The notes under the pieces: generated by a model
Told to the model about the DNA's origin: nothing
The model's database searches: none
The model's input: only the letters and a program-made list of their open reading frames with translations
NCBI GenBank assembly: GCA_964247055.1
Contig: OZ176053.1
Coordinates: 13,144,001-13,208,000, forward strand
Direction of reading: 5' to 3'
Length of the DNA stretch: 64,000 nucleotides
Source: Paragordius varius
Taxonomy: Eukaryota > Nematomorpha
Translations under genes and position numbers: made by a program
Shown here: in pieces, positions 14,899 to 28,389 of the stretch
How the letters are laid out: each line of letters starts with the position of its first letter
Numbering within the stretch: position 1 is the first letter of the stretch

Positions 14899-15004
14899 AT
14901 ATCCGATTTTTAAGGACAAAGTTTAACTTGAGTATTGATGCGACTTATTGATACGACTAGTTTTATACATTAATTTATAAAGTATCGTTGTAAAAATCGG
15001 ATAT
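14899..15004. repeat. Intra-monomer 14-bp inverted repeat (example)
   Basis: ATATCCGATTTTTA (14899-14912) and TAAAAATCGGATAT (14991-15004) are perfect reverse complements separated by 78 bp. In short monomers the same arms are 65 bp apart (214-227 and 293-306). The left arm is almost invariant across the window. The right arm varies more (TAATAATCGG, ACAATCCGG, ATCGAATAT, ATCAGATAT, GAAAATCGG forms). A single strand or its RNA could form a 14-bp stem, or the arms could be two oppositely oriented binding sites for one protein. Both functions are inference; the pairing itself is seen directly. Confidence 0.85.
14934..14959. repeat. 13-bp tandem duplication defining long monomers
   Basis: Two adjacent 13-mers, ATTGATGCGACTT and ATTGATACGACTA, differ at two positions. 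Short monomers have one such module running straight into the TAG that follows. This explains the whole 178 versus 191 bp difference. The same arrangement recurs in every long unit (for example 1508-1533) and as a variant with 3 bp missing (TTATTGAGACTAG at 25887, 26445 and 33704). Replication slippage is the simplest origin; whether the short or the long form came first cannot be told from this window. Confidence 0.9.
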
Positions 15005-15009
15005 GAAAG

Positions 15010-15022
15010 AGTTTGTCAAACT
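15010..15022. repeat. AGTTTG-N-CAAACT dyad (example)
   Basis: A 13-bp interrupted palindrome, AGTTTGTCAAACT, present in most monomers just downstream of the right inverted-repeat arm. The commonest substitution, GTTTGCCAAAC, falls on the central unpaired base and leaves both arms intact. Variants that break an arm also occur (GTTGGTC, GTTCGTC, GTTTATC, TCAAAATA), so the dyad is not strictly protected. Confidence 0.75.
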
Positions 15023-18000
15023 ATCTCTATTATTTGATGTAGTCTTGCTAAGAGAATGTATAAAAAATTATTTTGTTCACCGGTGACCAATATCCGATTT
15101 TTAAGGACAAAGTTTAACTTGAGTGTTGATGCGACTGGTTTAATACCATAATTTTTAAAGTATCGTTGTACAATCCGGATATGAAAGAGTTTGTCAAACT
15201 ATCTCTATATTTTGATGTAGTCTTACTAAGAGAATGTATAAAAAATTATTTTGTTCACCGGGGACCAGTATCCGATTTTTAAGGACAAAGTTTAACTTGA
15301 GTATTGATGCGACTTATTGATACGACTAGTTTTATACATAAATTTATAAAGTATCGTTGTAAAAATCGGATATGAAAGAGTTTGTCAAACTATCTCTATT
15401 ATTTGATGTAGTCCTACTAAGAGAATGTATAAAAAATAATTTTGTTCACCGGTGACCAATATCCGATTTTTAAGGACAAAGTTTAACTTGAGTATATGCG
15501 ACTTATTGATACGACTAGTTTAACACATTAATTTTTAAAGTATCGTTGTAAAAATCGGATATGAAAAAGTTTGTCAAAATATCTCTATATTTTGATGTAG
15601 TCTTACTAAGAGAATGTATAAAAAATAATTTTGTTCACCGGTGACCAATATCCGATTTTTAAGGACAAAGTTTAACTTGAGTATTGATGCGACTTATTGA
15701 TACGACTAGTTTTATACATTAATTTATAAAGTATCGTTGTGAAAATCGGATATGAAAGAGTTTATCAAACTATCTCTATATTTTGATGTAGTCTTACTAA
15801 GAGAATGTATAAAAAATAATTTTGTTCACCGGTGACCAATATCCGATTTTTAAGGACAAAGTTTAACTTGAGTATTGATGCGACATATTGATACGACTAG
15901 TTTTATACATTAATTTATAAAGTATTGTAGTAAAAATCGGATATGAAAGAGTTTGTCAAACTATCTCTATATTTTGATGTAGTCTTGCTAAGAGAATGTA
16001 TAAAAAATAATTTTGTTCACCGGTGACCAATATCCGATTTTTAAGGACAAAGTTTAACCTGAGTATTGATGCGACTTATTGATACGACTAGTTTTATACA
16101 TTAATTTATAAAGTATCGTTGTGAAAATCGGATATGAAAGAGTTTGTCAAACTATCTCTATATTTTGATGTAGTCTTACTAAGAGAATGTATAAAAAATA
16201 ATTTTGTTCACCGGTGACCAATATCCGATTTTTAAGGACAAAGTTTAACTTGAGTATTGATGCGACTAGTTTAATACATTAATTTTTAAAGTATCGTTGT
16301 AAAAATCGGATATGAAAGAGTTTGCCAAACTATCTCTATATTTTGATGTAGTCCTACTAAGAGAATGTATAAAAAATAATTTTGTTCACCGGTGACCAAT
16401 ATCCGATTTTTAAGGACAAAGTTTAACTTGAGTATATGCGACTTATTGATACGACTAGTTTAACACATTAATTTTTAAAGTATCGTTGTAAAAATCGGAT
16501 ATGAAAAAGTTTGTCAAAATATCTCTATATTTTGATGTAGTCTTACTAAGAGAATGTATAAAAAATAATTTTGTTCACCGGTGACCAATATCCGATTTTT
16601 AAGGACAAAGTTTAACTTGAGTATTGATGCGACTTATTGATACGACTAGTTTTATACATTAATTTATAAAGTATCGTTGTGAAAATCGGATATGAAAGAG
16701 TTTATCAAACTATCTCTATATTTTGATGTAGTCTTACTAAGAGAATGTATAAAAAATAATTTTGTTCACCGGTGACCAATATCCGATTTTTAAGGACAAA
16801 GTTTAAGTTGAGTATTGATGCGACTTATTGATACGACTAGTTTTATACATTAATTTATAAAGTATTGTAGTAAAAATCGGATATGAAAGAGTTTGTCAAA
16901 CTATCTCTATATTTTGATGTAGTCTTGCTAAGAGAATGTATAAAAAATAATTTTGTTCACCGGTGACCAATATCCGATTTTTAAGGACAAAGTTTAACTT
17001 GAGTATTGATGCGACTTATTGATACGACTAGTTTTATACATTAATTTATAAAGTATCGTTGTGAAAATCGGATATGAAAGAGTTTGTCAAACTATCTCTA
17101 TATTTTGATGTAGTCTTACTAAGAGAATGTATAAAATATAATTTTGTTCACCGGTGACCAATATCCGATTTTTAAGGACAAAGTTTAACTTGAGTATTGA
17201 TGCGACTAGTTTAATACATTAATTTTTAAAGTATCGTTGTAAAAATCGGATATGAAAGAGTTTGCCAAACTATCTCTATATTTTGATGTAGTCTTGCTAA
17301 GAGAATGTATAAAAAATAATTTTGTTCACCGGTGACCAATATCCGATTTTTAAGGACAAAGTTTAACTTGAGTATTGATGCGACTTATTGATACGACTAG
17401 TTTTATACATTAATTTATAAAGTATCGTTGTGAAAATCGGATATGAAAGAGTTTGTCAAAATATCTCTATATTTTGATGTAGTCTTGCTAAGAGAATGTA
17501 TAAAAAATAATTTTGTTCACCGGTGACCAATATCCGATTTTTAAGGACAAAGTTTAACTTGAGTATTGATGCGACTTATTGATACGACTAGTTTTATACA
17601 TTAATTTATAAAGTATCGTTGTAAAAATCGGATATGAAAGAGTTTGTCAAACTATCTCTATTATTTGATGTAGTCTTGCTAAGAGAATGTATAAAAAATT
17701 ATTTTGTTCACCGGTGACCAATATCCGATTTTTAAGGACAAAGTTTAACTTGAGTGTTGATGCGACTGGTTTAATACCATAATTTTTAAAGTATCGTTGT
17801 ACAATCCGGATATGAAAGAGTTTGTCAAACTATCTCTATATTTTGATGTAGTCTTACTAAGAGAATGTATAAAAAATTATTTTGTTCACCGGGGACCAGT
17901 ATCCGATTTTTAAGGACAAAGTTTAACTTGAGTATTGATGCGACTTATTGATACGACTAGTTTTATACATAAATTTATAAAGTATCGTTGTAAAAATCGG

Positions 18001-21000
18001 ATATGAAAGAGTTTGTCAAACTATCTCTATTATTTGATGTAGTCCTACTAAGAGAATGTATAAAAAATAATTTTGTTCACCGGTGACCAATATCCGATTT
18101 TTAAGGACAAAGTTTAACTTGAGTATATGCGACTTATTGATACGACTAGTTTAACACATTAATTTTTAAAGTATCGTTGTAAAAATCGGATATGAAAAAG
18201 TTTGTCAAAATATCTCTATATTTTGATGTAGTCTTACTAAGAGAATGTATAAAAAATAATTTTGTTCACCGGTGACCAATATCCGATTTTTAAGGACAAA
18301 GTTTAACTTGAGTATTGATGCGACTTATTGATACGACTAGTTTTATACATTAATTTATAAAGTATCGTTGTGAAAATCGGATATGAAAGAGTTTATCAAA
18401 CTATCTCTATATTTTGATGTAGTCTTACTAAGAGAATGTATAAAAAATAATTTTGTTCACCGGTGACCAATATCCGATTTTTAAGGACAAAGTTTAACTT
18501 GAGTATTGATGCGACTTATTGATACGACTAGTTTTATACATTAATTTATAAAGTATTGTAGTAAAAATCGGATATGAAAGAGTTTGTCAAACTATCTCTA
18601 TATTTTGATGTAGTCTTGCTAAGAGAATGTATAAAAAATAATTTTGTTCACCGGTGACCAATATCCGATTTTTAAGGACAAAGTTTAACCTGAGTATTGA
18701 TGCGACTTATTGATACGACTAGTTTTATACATTAATTTATAAAGTATCGTTGTGAAAATCGGATATGAAAGAGTTTGTCAAACTATCTCTATATTTTGAT
18801 GTAGTCTTACTAAGAGAATGTATAAAAAATAATTTTGTTCACCGGTGACCAATATCCGATTTTTAAGGACAAAGTTTAACTTGAGTATTGATGCGACTAG
18901 TTTAATACATTAATTTTTAAAGTATCGTTGTAAAAATCGGATATGAAAGAGTTTGCCAAACTATCTCTATATTTTGATGTAGTCCTACTAAGAGAATGTA
19001 TAAAAAATAATTTTGTTCACCGGTGACCAATATCCGATTTTTAAGGACAAAGTTTAACTTGAGTATATGCGACTTATTGATACGACTAGTTTAACACATT
19101 AATTTTTAAAGTATCGTTGTAAAAATCGGATATGAAAAAGTTTGTCAAAATATCTCTATATTTTGATGTAGTCTTACTAAGAGAATGTATAAAAAATAAT
19201 TTTGTTCACCGGTGACCAATATCCGATTTTTAAGGACAAAGTTTAACTTGAGTATTGATGCGACTTATTGATACGACTAGTTTTATACATTAATTTATAA
19301 AGTATCGTTGTGAAAATCGGATATGAAAGAGTTTATCAAACTATCTCTATATTTTGATGTAGTCTTACTAAGAGAATGTATAAAAAATAATTTTGTTCAC
19401 CGGTGACCAATATCCGATTTTTAAGGACAAAGTTTAAGTTGAGTATTGATGCGACTTATTGATACGACTAGTTTTATACATTAATTTATAAAGTATTGTA
19501 GTAAAAATCGGATATGAAAGAGTTTGTCAAACTATCTCTATATTTTGATGTAGTCTTGCTAAGAGAATGTATAAAAAATAATTTTGTTCACCGGTGACCA
19601 ATATCCGATTTTTAAGGACAAAGTTTAACTTGAGTATTGATGCGACTTATTGATACGATTAGTTTTATACATTAATTTATAAACTATTGTTGTAATAATC
19701 GGATATGAAAGAGTTTGTCAAACTATCACTATATTTTGATGTAGTCTTATTAAGAGAATGTATAAAAAATAATTTTGTTCACCGGTGACCAATATCCGAT
19801 TTTTAAGGACAAAGTTTAACTTGAGTATTGATGCGACTAGTTTAATACATTAATTTTTAAAGTATCGTTGTAAAAATCGGATATGAAAGAGTTTGCCAAA
19901 CTATCACTATATTTTGATGTAGTCTTATTAAGAGAATGTATAAAAAATAATTTTGTTCACCGGTGACCAATATCCGATTTTTAAGGACAAAGTTTAACTT
20001 GAGTATTGATGCGACTAGTTTAACACATTAATTTTTAAAGTATCGGTGTAAAAATCGGATATGAAAGAGTTTGTCAAACTATCTCTATATTTTGATGTAG
20101 TCTTACTAAGAGAATGTATAAAAAATAATTTTGTTCACTGGTGACCAATATCCGATTTTTAAGGACAAAGTTTAACTTGAGTATTGATGCGACTGGTTAT
20201 ACCATAATTTTTAAAGTATCGTTGTAAAAATCGGATATGAAAGAGTTTGCCAAACTATCTCTATATTTTGATGTAGTCCTACTAAGAGAATGTATAAAAA
20301 ATAATTTTGTTCACCGGTGACCAATATCCGATTTTTAAGGACAAAGTTTAACTTGAGTATTGATGCGACTAGTTTAATACATTAATTTTTAAAGTATCGT
20401 TGTAAAAATCGGATATGAAAGAGTTTGCCAAACTATCTCTATATTTTGATGTAGTCCTACTAAGAGAATGTATAAAAAATAATTTTGTTCACCGGTGACC
20501 AATATCCGATTTTTAAGGACAAAGTTTAACTTGAGTATTGATGCGATTTATTGATACGACTAGTTTTATACATTAATTTTTAAAGTATCATTGTAAAAAT
20601 CGGATATGAAAGAGTTTGTCAAACTATCTCTATATTTTGATGTAGTCTTACTAAGAGAATGTATAAAAAATAATTTTGTTCACTGGTGACCAATATCCGA
20701 TTTTTAAGGACAAAGTTTAACTTGAGTATTGATGCGACTAGTTTAATACATTAATTTTTAAAGTATCGTTGTAAAAATCGGATATGAAAGAGTTTGCCAA
20801 ACTATCTCTATATTTTGATGTAGTCCTACTAAGAGAATGTATAAAAAATAATTTTGTTCACCGGTGACCAATATCCGATTTTTAAGGACAAAGTTTAACT
20901 TGAGTATTGATGCGATTTATTGATACGACTAGTTTTATACATTAATTTTTAAAGTATCATTGTAAAAATCGGATATGAAAGAGTTTGTCAAACTATCACT

Positions 21001-24000
21001 ATATTTTGATGTAGTCTTATTAAGAGAATGTATAAAAAATAATTTTGTTCACCGGTGACCAATATCCGATTTTTAAGGACAAAGTTTAACTTGAGTATTG
21101 ATGCGACTTATTGATACGACTAGTTTTATACATTAATTTATAAAGTATCGTTGTGAAAATCGGATATGAAAGAGTTGGTCAAACTATCTCTATATTTTGA
21201 TATAGTCTTACTAAGAGAATGTATAAAAAATAATTTTGTTCACCGGTGACCAATATCCGATTTTTAAGGACAAAGTTTAACTTGAGTATTGATGCGACTT
21301 ATTGATACGACTAGTTTTATACATTAATTTATAAAGTATCGTTGTGAAAATCGGATATGAAAGAGTTTGTCAAACTATCTCTATATTTTGATGTAGTCTT
21401 ACTAAGAGAATGTATAAAAAATAATTTTGTTCACCGGTGACCAATATCCGATTTTTAAGGACAAAGTTTAACTTGAGTATTGATGCGACTAGTTTAATAC
21501 ATTAATTTTTAAAGTATCGTTGTAAAAATCGGATATGAAAGAGTTTGCCAAACTATCTCTATATTTTGATGTAGTCCTACTAAGAGAATGTATAAAAAAT
21601 AATTTTGTTCACCGGTGACCAATATCCGATTTTTAAGGACAAAGTTTAATATGAGTATTGATGCGATTTATTGATACGACTAGTTTTATACATTAATTTT
21701 TAAAGTATCATTGTAAAAATCGGATATGAAAGAGTTTGTCAAACTATCACTATATTTTGATGTAGTCTTACTAAGAGAATGTATGAAAAATAATTTTGTT
21801 CACCGGTGACCAATATCCGATTTTTAAGGACAAAGTTTAACTTGAGTATTGATGCGACTTATTGATACGACTAGTTTTATACATTAATTTATAAAGTATC
21901 GTTGTGAAAATCGGATATGAAAGAGTTTGTCAAACTATTACTATATTTTGATGTAGTCTTACTAAGAGAATGTATAAAAAATTATTTTGTTCACCGGTGA
22001 CCAATATCCGATTTTTAAGGGCAAAGTTTAACTTGAGTAATCATGCGACTAGTTTAACACATTAATTTTTAAAGTATCGTTGTAAAAATCGGATATGAAA
22101 GAGTTTGTCAAACATCTCTATATTTTGATGTAGTCTTACTAAGAGAATGTATAAAAAATAATTTTGTTCACCGGTGACCAATATCCGATTTTTAAGGACA
22201 AAGTTTAACTTGAGTATTGATGCGACTAGTTTAACACATTAATTTTTAAAGTATCGGTGTAAAAATCGGATATGAAAGAGTTTGTCAAACTATCTCTATA
22301 TTTTGATGTAGTCTTACTAAGAGAATGTATAAAAAATAATTTTGTTCACTGGTGACCAATATCCGATTTTTAAGGACAAAGTTTAACTTGAGTATTGATG
22401 CGACTGGTTATACCATAATTTTTAAAGTATCGTTGTAAAAATCGGATATGAAAGAGTTTGTCAAACTATTTCTATATTTTGATGTAGTCTTACTAAGAGA
22501 ATGTATAAAAGATTATTTTGTTCACCGGTGACCAATATCCGATTTTTAAGGACAAAGTTTAACTTGAGTATTGATGCGACTTATTGATACGACTAGTTTT
22601 ATACATTAATTTATAAAGTATCGTTGTAAAAATCGGATATGAAAGAGTTTGTCAAACTATCTCTATTATTTGATGTAGTCTTGCTAAGAGAATGTATAAA
22701 AAATTATTTTGTGCACCGGTGACCAATATCCGATTTTTAAGGACAAAGTTTAACTTGAGTATTGATGCGACTAGTTTAATACATTAATTTTTAAAGTATC
22801 GTTGTAAAAATCGGATATGAAAGAGTTTGTCAAACTATCTCTATATTTTGATGTAGTCTTACTAAGAGAATGTATAAAAAATTATTTTGTTCACCGGGGA
22901 CCAATATCCGATTTTTAAGGATAAGTTTAACTTGAGTATTGATGCGACTTATTGATACGACTAGTTTTATACATTAATTTATAAAGTATCGTTGTAAAAA
23001 TCGGATATGAAAGAGTTTGTCAAACTATCTCTATTATTTGATGTAGTCTTACTAAGAGAATGTATAAAAAATAATTTTGTTCACCGGTGACCAATATCCG
23101 ATTTTTAAGGACAAAGTTTAACTTGAGTATTGATGCGACTAGTTTAATACATTAATTTTTAAAGTATCGTTGTAAAAATCGGATATGGAAAGAGTTTGTC
23201 AAACTATCTCTATATTTTGATGTAGTCTTACTAAGAGAATGTATAAAAAATTATTTTGTTCACCGGTGACCAATATCCGATTTTTAAGGACAAAGTTTAA
23301 CTTCAGTATTGATGCGACTTATTGATACGATTAGTTTTATACATTAATTTATAAAGTATTGTTGTAATAATCGGATATGAAAGAGTTTGTCAAACTATCT
23401 CTATTATTTGATGTAGTCTTGCTAAGAGAATGTATAAAAAATTATTTTGTTCACCGGTGACCAATATCCGATTTTTAAGGACAAAGTTTAACTTGAGTAT
23501 TGATGCGACTAGTTTAATACATTAATTTTTAAAGTATCGTTGTAAAAATCGGATATGGAAAGAGTTTGTCAAACTATCTCTATATTTTGATGTAGTCTTA
23601 CTAAGAGAATGTATAAAAAATTATTTTGTTCACCGGTGACCAATATCCGATTTTTAAGGACAAAGTTTAACTTGAGTATTGATGCGACTAGTTTAACACA
23701 TTAATTTTTAAAGTATCGTTGTAAAAATCGGATATGAAAGAGTTTGTCAAACTATCTCTATATTTTGATGTAGTCTTACTAAGAGAATGTATAAAAAATA
23801 ATTTTTTTCACCGGTGACCAATATCCGATTTTTAAGGACAAAGTTTAACTTGAGTATTGATACGATTTATTGATACGACTAGTTTTATACATTAATTTTT
23901 AAAGTATCGTTGTAAAAATCGGATATGAAAGAGTTTGTCAAACTATCTCTATATTTTGATGTAGTCTTACTAAGAGAATGTATAAAAAATAATTTTGTTC

Positions 24001-25457
24001 ACCGGTGACCAATATCCGATTTTTAAGGACAAAGTTTAACTTGAGTATTGATGCGACTAGTTTAACACATTAATTTTTAAAGTATCGTTGTAAAAATCGG
24101 ATATGAAAGAGTTTGTCAAACTATCTCTATATTTTGATGTAGTCTTACTAAGAGAATGTATAAAAAATTATTTTGTTCACCGGGGACCAATATCCGATTT
24201 TTAAGGACAAAGTTTAACTTGAGTATTGATGCGACTAGTTTAACACATTAATTTTTAAAGTATCGTTGTAAAAATCGGATATGAAAGAGTTTGTCAAACT
24301 ATCTCTATATTTTGATGTAGTCTTTCTAAGAGAATGTATAAAAAATAATTTTGTTCACCGGTGACCAATATCCGATTTTTAAGGACAAAGTTTAACTTGA
24401 GTATTGATACGATTTATTGATACGACTAGTTTTATACATAATTTTTAAAGTATCGTTGTAAAAATCGGATATGAAAGAGTTTGTCAAACTATCTCTATAT
24501 TTTGATGTAGTCTTACTAAGAGAATGTATAAAAAATAATTTTTTTTACCGGTGACCAATATCCGATTTTTAAGGACAAAGTTTAACTTGAGTATTGATGC
24601 GACTAGTTTAACACATTAATTTTTAAAGTATCGTTGTAAAAATCGGATATGAAAGAGTTTGTCAAACTATCTCTATATTTTGATGTAGTCTTACTAAGAG
24701 AATGTATAAAAAATTATTTTGTTCACCGGGGACCAATATCCGATTTTTAAGGACAAAGTTTAACTTGAGTAATCATGCGACTAATTTTATACATTAATTT
24801 TTAAAGTATTGTTGTAAAAATCGGACATGAAAGAGTTTGCCAAACTATCTCTATATATATATGTAGTCCTACTAAGAGAATGTATAAAAAAAATTTTGTT
24901 CACCGGTGACCAATATCCGATTTTTAAGGACAATTTAACTTGAGTATTGATGCGACTTATTGATACGACTAGTTTTATACATTAATACATAAAGTATCGT
25001 TGTAAAAATCGGATATGAAAGAGTTTGTCAAACTATCTCTATTATTTGATGTAGTCTTGCTAAGAAAATGTATAAAAAATTATTTTGTTCACCGGTGACC
25101 AATATCCGATTTTTAAGGACAAAGTTTAACTTGATAATTGATGCGACTAGTTTAATACCATAATTTTTAAAGTATCGTTGTACAATCCGGATATGAAAGA
25201 GTTTGTCAAACTATCTCTATATTTTGATGTAGTCTTACTAAGAGAATGTATAAAAAATTATTTTTTTCACCGGTGACCAATATCCGATTTATAAGGACAA
25301 AGTTTAACTTCAGTATTGATGCGACTTATTGATACGATTAGTTTTATACATTAATTTATAAAGTATTGTTGTAATAATCGGATATGAAAGAGTTTGTCAA
25401 ACTATCTCTATTATTTGATGTAGTCTTGCTAAGAGAATGTATAAAAAATTATTTTGT

Positions 25458-26573
25458 TCACCGGTGACCAATATCCGATTTTTAAGGACAAAGTTTAACT
25501 TGAGTATTGATGCGACTAGTTTAACACATTAATTTTTAAAGTATCGTTGTAAAAATCGGATATGAAAGAGTTTGTCAAACTATCTCTATATTTTGATGTA
25601 GTCTTACTAAGAGAATGTATAAAAAATTATTTTGTTCACCGGGGACCAAAATCCGATTTTTAAGGACAAAGTTTAACTTGAGTATTGATGCGACTTATTG
25701 ATACGACTAGTTTTATACATAAATTTATAAAGTATCGTTTTTAAAAATCGGATATGAAAGAGTTTGTCAAACTATCTCTATTATTTGATGTAGTCTTGCT
25801 AAGAGAATGTATAAAAAATAATTTTGTTCACCGGTGACCAATATCCGATTTTTAAGGACAAAGTTTAACTTGAGTATTGATGCGACTTATTGAGACTAGT
25901 TTTATACATTAATTTTTAAAGTATCGTTGTAAAAATCGGATATGAAAGAGTTTGTCAAACTATCTCTATATTTTGATGTAGTCTTACTAAGAGAATGTAT
26001 AAAAAATAATTTTGTTCACCGGTGACCAATATCCGATTTTTAAGGACAAAGTTTAACTTGAGTATTGATGCGACTAGTTTAACACATTAATTTTTAAAGT
26101 ATCGTTGTAAAAATCGGATATGAAAGAGTTTGTCAAACTATCTCTATATTTTGATGTAGTCTTACTAAGAGAATGTATAAAAAATTATTTTGTTCACCGG
26201 GGACCAAAATCCGATTTTTAAGGACAAAGTTTAACTTGAGTATTGATGCGACTTATTGATACGACTAGTTTTATACATAAATTTATAAAGTATCGTTTTT
26301 AAAAATCGGATATGAAAGAGTTTGTCAAACTATCTCTATTATTTGATGTAGTCTTGCTAAGAGAATGTATAAAAAATAATTTTGTTCACCGGTGACCAAT
26401 ATCCGATTTTTAAGGACAAAGTTTAACTTGAGTATTGATGCGACTTATTGAGACTAGTTTTATACATTAATTTTTAAAGTATCGTTGTAAAAATCGGATA
26501 TGAAAGAGTTTGTCAAACTATCTCTATATTTTGATGTAGTCTTACTAAGAGAATGTATAAAAAATAATTTTGT
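25458..26573. repeat. Higher-order repeat: two 558-bp trimers
   Basis: Two successive three-monomer units (25458-26015 and 26016-26573) share the same order of variants. First comes a short unit with TTTAACAC, then a long unit with GGGGACCAAAATCCG and CGTTTTTAAAAATCGG, then a unit with TTATTGAGACTAG. The offset is 558 bp at every anchor (25646 to 26204; 25887 to 26445). A third trimer starts at 26574 and then switches to a different trimer type. Confidence 0.85.
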
Positions 26574-26751
26574 TCACCGGTGACCAATATCCGATTTTTA
26601 AGGACAAAGTTTAACTTGAGTATTGATGCGACTAGTTTAACACATTAATTTTTAAAGTATCGTTGTAAAAATCGGATATGAAAGAGTTTGTCAAACTATC
26701 TCTATATTTTGATGTAGTCTTACTAAGAGAATGTATAAAAAATTATTTTGT

Positions 26752-28389
26752 TCACCGGGGACCAATATCCGATTTTTAAGGACAAAGTTTAACTTGAGTA
26801 ATCATGCGACTAATTTTATACATTAATTTTTAAAGTATTGTTGTAAAAATCGGATATGAAAGAGTTTGCCAAACTATCTCTATATATATATGTAGTCCTA
26901 CTAAGAGAATGTATAAAAAAAATTTTGTTCACCGGTGACCAATATCCGATTTTTAAGGACAAAGTTTAACTTGAGTATTGATGCGACTTATTGATACGAC
27001 TAGTTTTATACATTAATACATAAAGTATCGTTGTAAAAATCGGATATGAAAGAGTTCGTCAAACTATCTCTATTATTTGATGTAGTCTTGCTAAGAGAAT
27101 GTATAAAAAATAATTTTGTTCACCGGTGACCAATATCCGATTTTTAAGGACAAAGTTTAACTTGAGTATTGATGCGACTAGTTTAAGACATTAATTTTTA
27201 AAGTATCGTTGTAAAAATCGGATATGAAAGAGTTTGTCAAACTATCTCTATATTTTGATGTAGTCTTACTAAGAGAATGTATAAAAAATTATTTTGTTCA
27301 CCGGGGACCAATATCCGATTTTTAAGGACAAAGTTTAACTTGAGTAATCATGCGACTAATTTTATACATTAATTTTTAAAGTATTGTTGTAAAAATCGGA
27401 TATGAAAGAGTTTGCCAAACTATCTCTATATATATATGTAGTCCTACTAAGAGAATGTATAAAAAAAATTTTGTTCACCGGTGACCAATATCCGATTTTT
27501 AAGGACAAAGTTTAACTTGAGTATTGATGCGACTTATTGATACGACTAGTTTTATACATTAATACATAAAGTATCGTTGTAAAAATCGGATATGAAAGAG
27601 TTTGTCAAACTATCTCTATTATTTGATGTAGTCTTGCTAAGAGAATGTATAAAAAATTATTTTGTTCACCGGGGACCAATATCCGATTTTTAAGGACAAA
27701 GTTTAACTTGAGTATTGATGCGACTAGTTTAACACATTAATTTTTAAAGTATCGTTGTAAAAATCGGATATGAAAGAGTTTGTCAAACTATCTCTATATT
27801 TTGATGTAGTCTTACTAAGAGAATGTATAAAAAATTATTTTGTTCACCGGGGACCAATATCCGATTTTTAAGGACAAAGTTTAACTTGAGTAATCATGCG
27901 ACTAATTTAATACATTAATTTTTAAAGTATTGTTGTAAAAATCGGATATGAAAGAGTTTGCCAAACTATCTCTATATATATATGTAGTCCTACTAAGAGA
28001 ATGTATAAAAAAAATTTTGTTCACCGGTGACCAATATCCGATTTTTAAGGACAAAGTTTAACTTGAGTATTGATGCGACTTATTGATACGACTAGTTTTA
28101 TACATTAATACATAAAGTATCGTTGTAAAAATCGGATATGAAAGAGTTTGTCAAACTATCTCTATTATTTGATGTAGTCTTGCTAAGAGAATGTATAAAA
28201 AATAATTTTGTTCACCGGTGACCAATATCCGATTTTTAAGGACAAAGTTTAACTTGAGTATTGATGCGACTAGTTTAACACATTAATTTTTAAAGTATCG
28301 TTGTAAAAATCGGATATGAAAGAGTTTGTCAAACTATCTCTATATTTTGATGTAGTCTTACTAAGAGAATGTATAAAAAATTATTTTGT
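26752..28389. repeat. Higher-order repeat: three 546-bp trimers
   Basis: Units start at 26752, 27298 and 27844 and a fourth begins at 28390, all 546 bp apart. Each has a 177-bp unit with CCGGGG, GTAATCATGCG and a TATATATATATG run, then a 191-bp unit with TTAATACATAAAG, then a 178-bp unit with TTTAACAC or TTTAAGAC. GTAATCATG falls at 26798, 27344, 27890 and 28436. This is a clean local higher-order repeat, recently expanded. Confidence 0.88.

Larger units (their letters stand above)
14886..15076. repeat. Reference long satellite monomer (191 bp)
   Basis: A typical long unit, from one TCACCGGTGA to the next. Compared with the short unit it is 13 bp longer because ATTGATGCGACTT (14934-14946) is followed directly by the near-copy ATTGATACGACTA (14947-14959). 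Long units also tend to carry TTTTATAC and TTTATAAAG where short units have TTTAATAC and TTTTTAAAG, so the two classes are partly separate sequence families. Mixed types exist, such as long units with TTTAACAC at 12724 and 14770, which suggests exchange between classes. Confidence 0.93.
14802..19658. repeat. 2.2-kb block repeated at lag 2631 bp
   Basis: Positions 14802-17027 match 17433-19658 at a constant offset of 2631 bp. Anchors are GAGTGTTGATGCGACTGG (15121 and 17752), GAGTATATGCG with a 2-bp deletion (15490 and 18121; 16430 and 19061), TTTAACCTGAG (16051 and 18682) and TTTAAGTTGAG (16801 and 19432). Only rare private changes were noticed, such as CGACATATTG near 15882. A related shorter-lag copy upstream (13252 to 15121 and 13621 to 15490, both 1869 bp) shows that the block was amplified more than once with different monomer numbers. 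Confidence 0.83.

Noticed and set aside
14981-15001. CENP-B box-like stretch around ATCGTTGTAAAAATCGGA
   Set aside because: It shares CGTTG and CGG with the box, but the spacing is about 3 bp too long and the GGG is missing. It does not fit the core motif.
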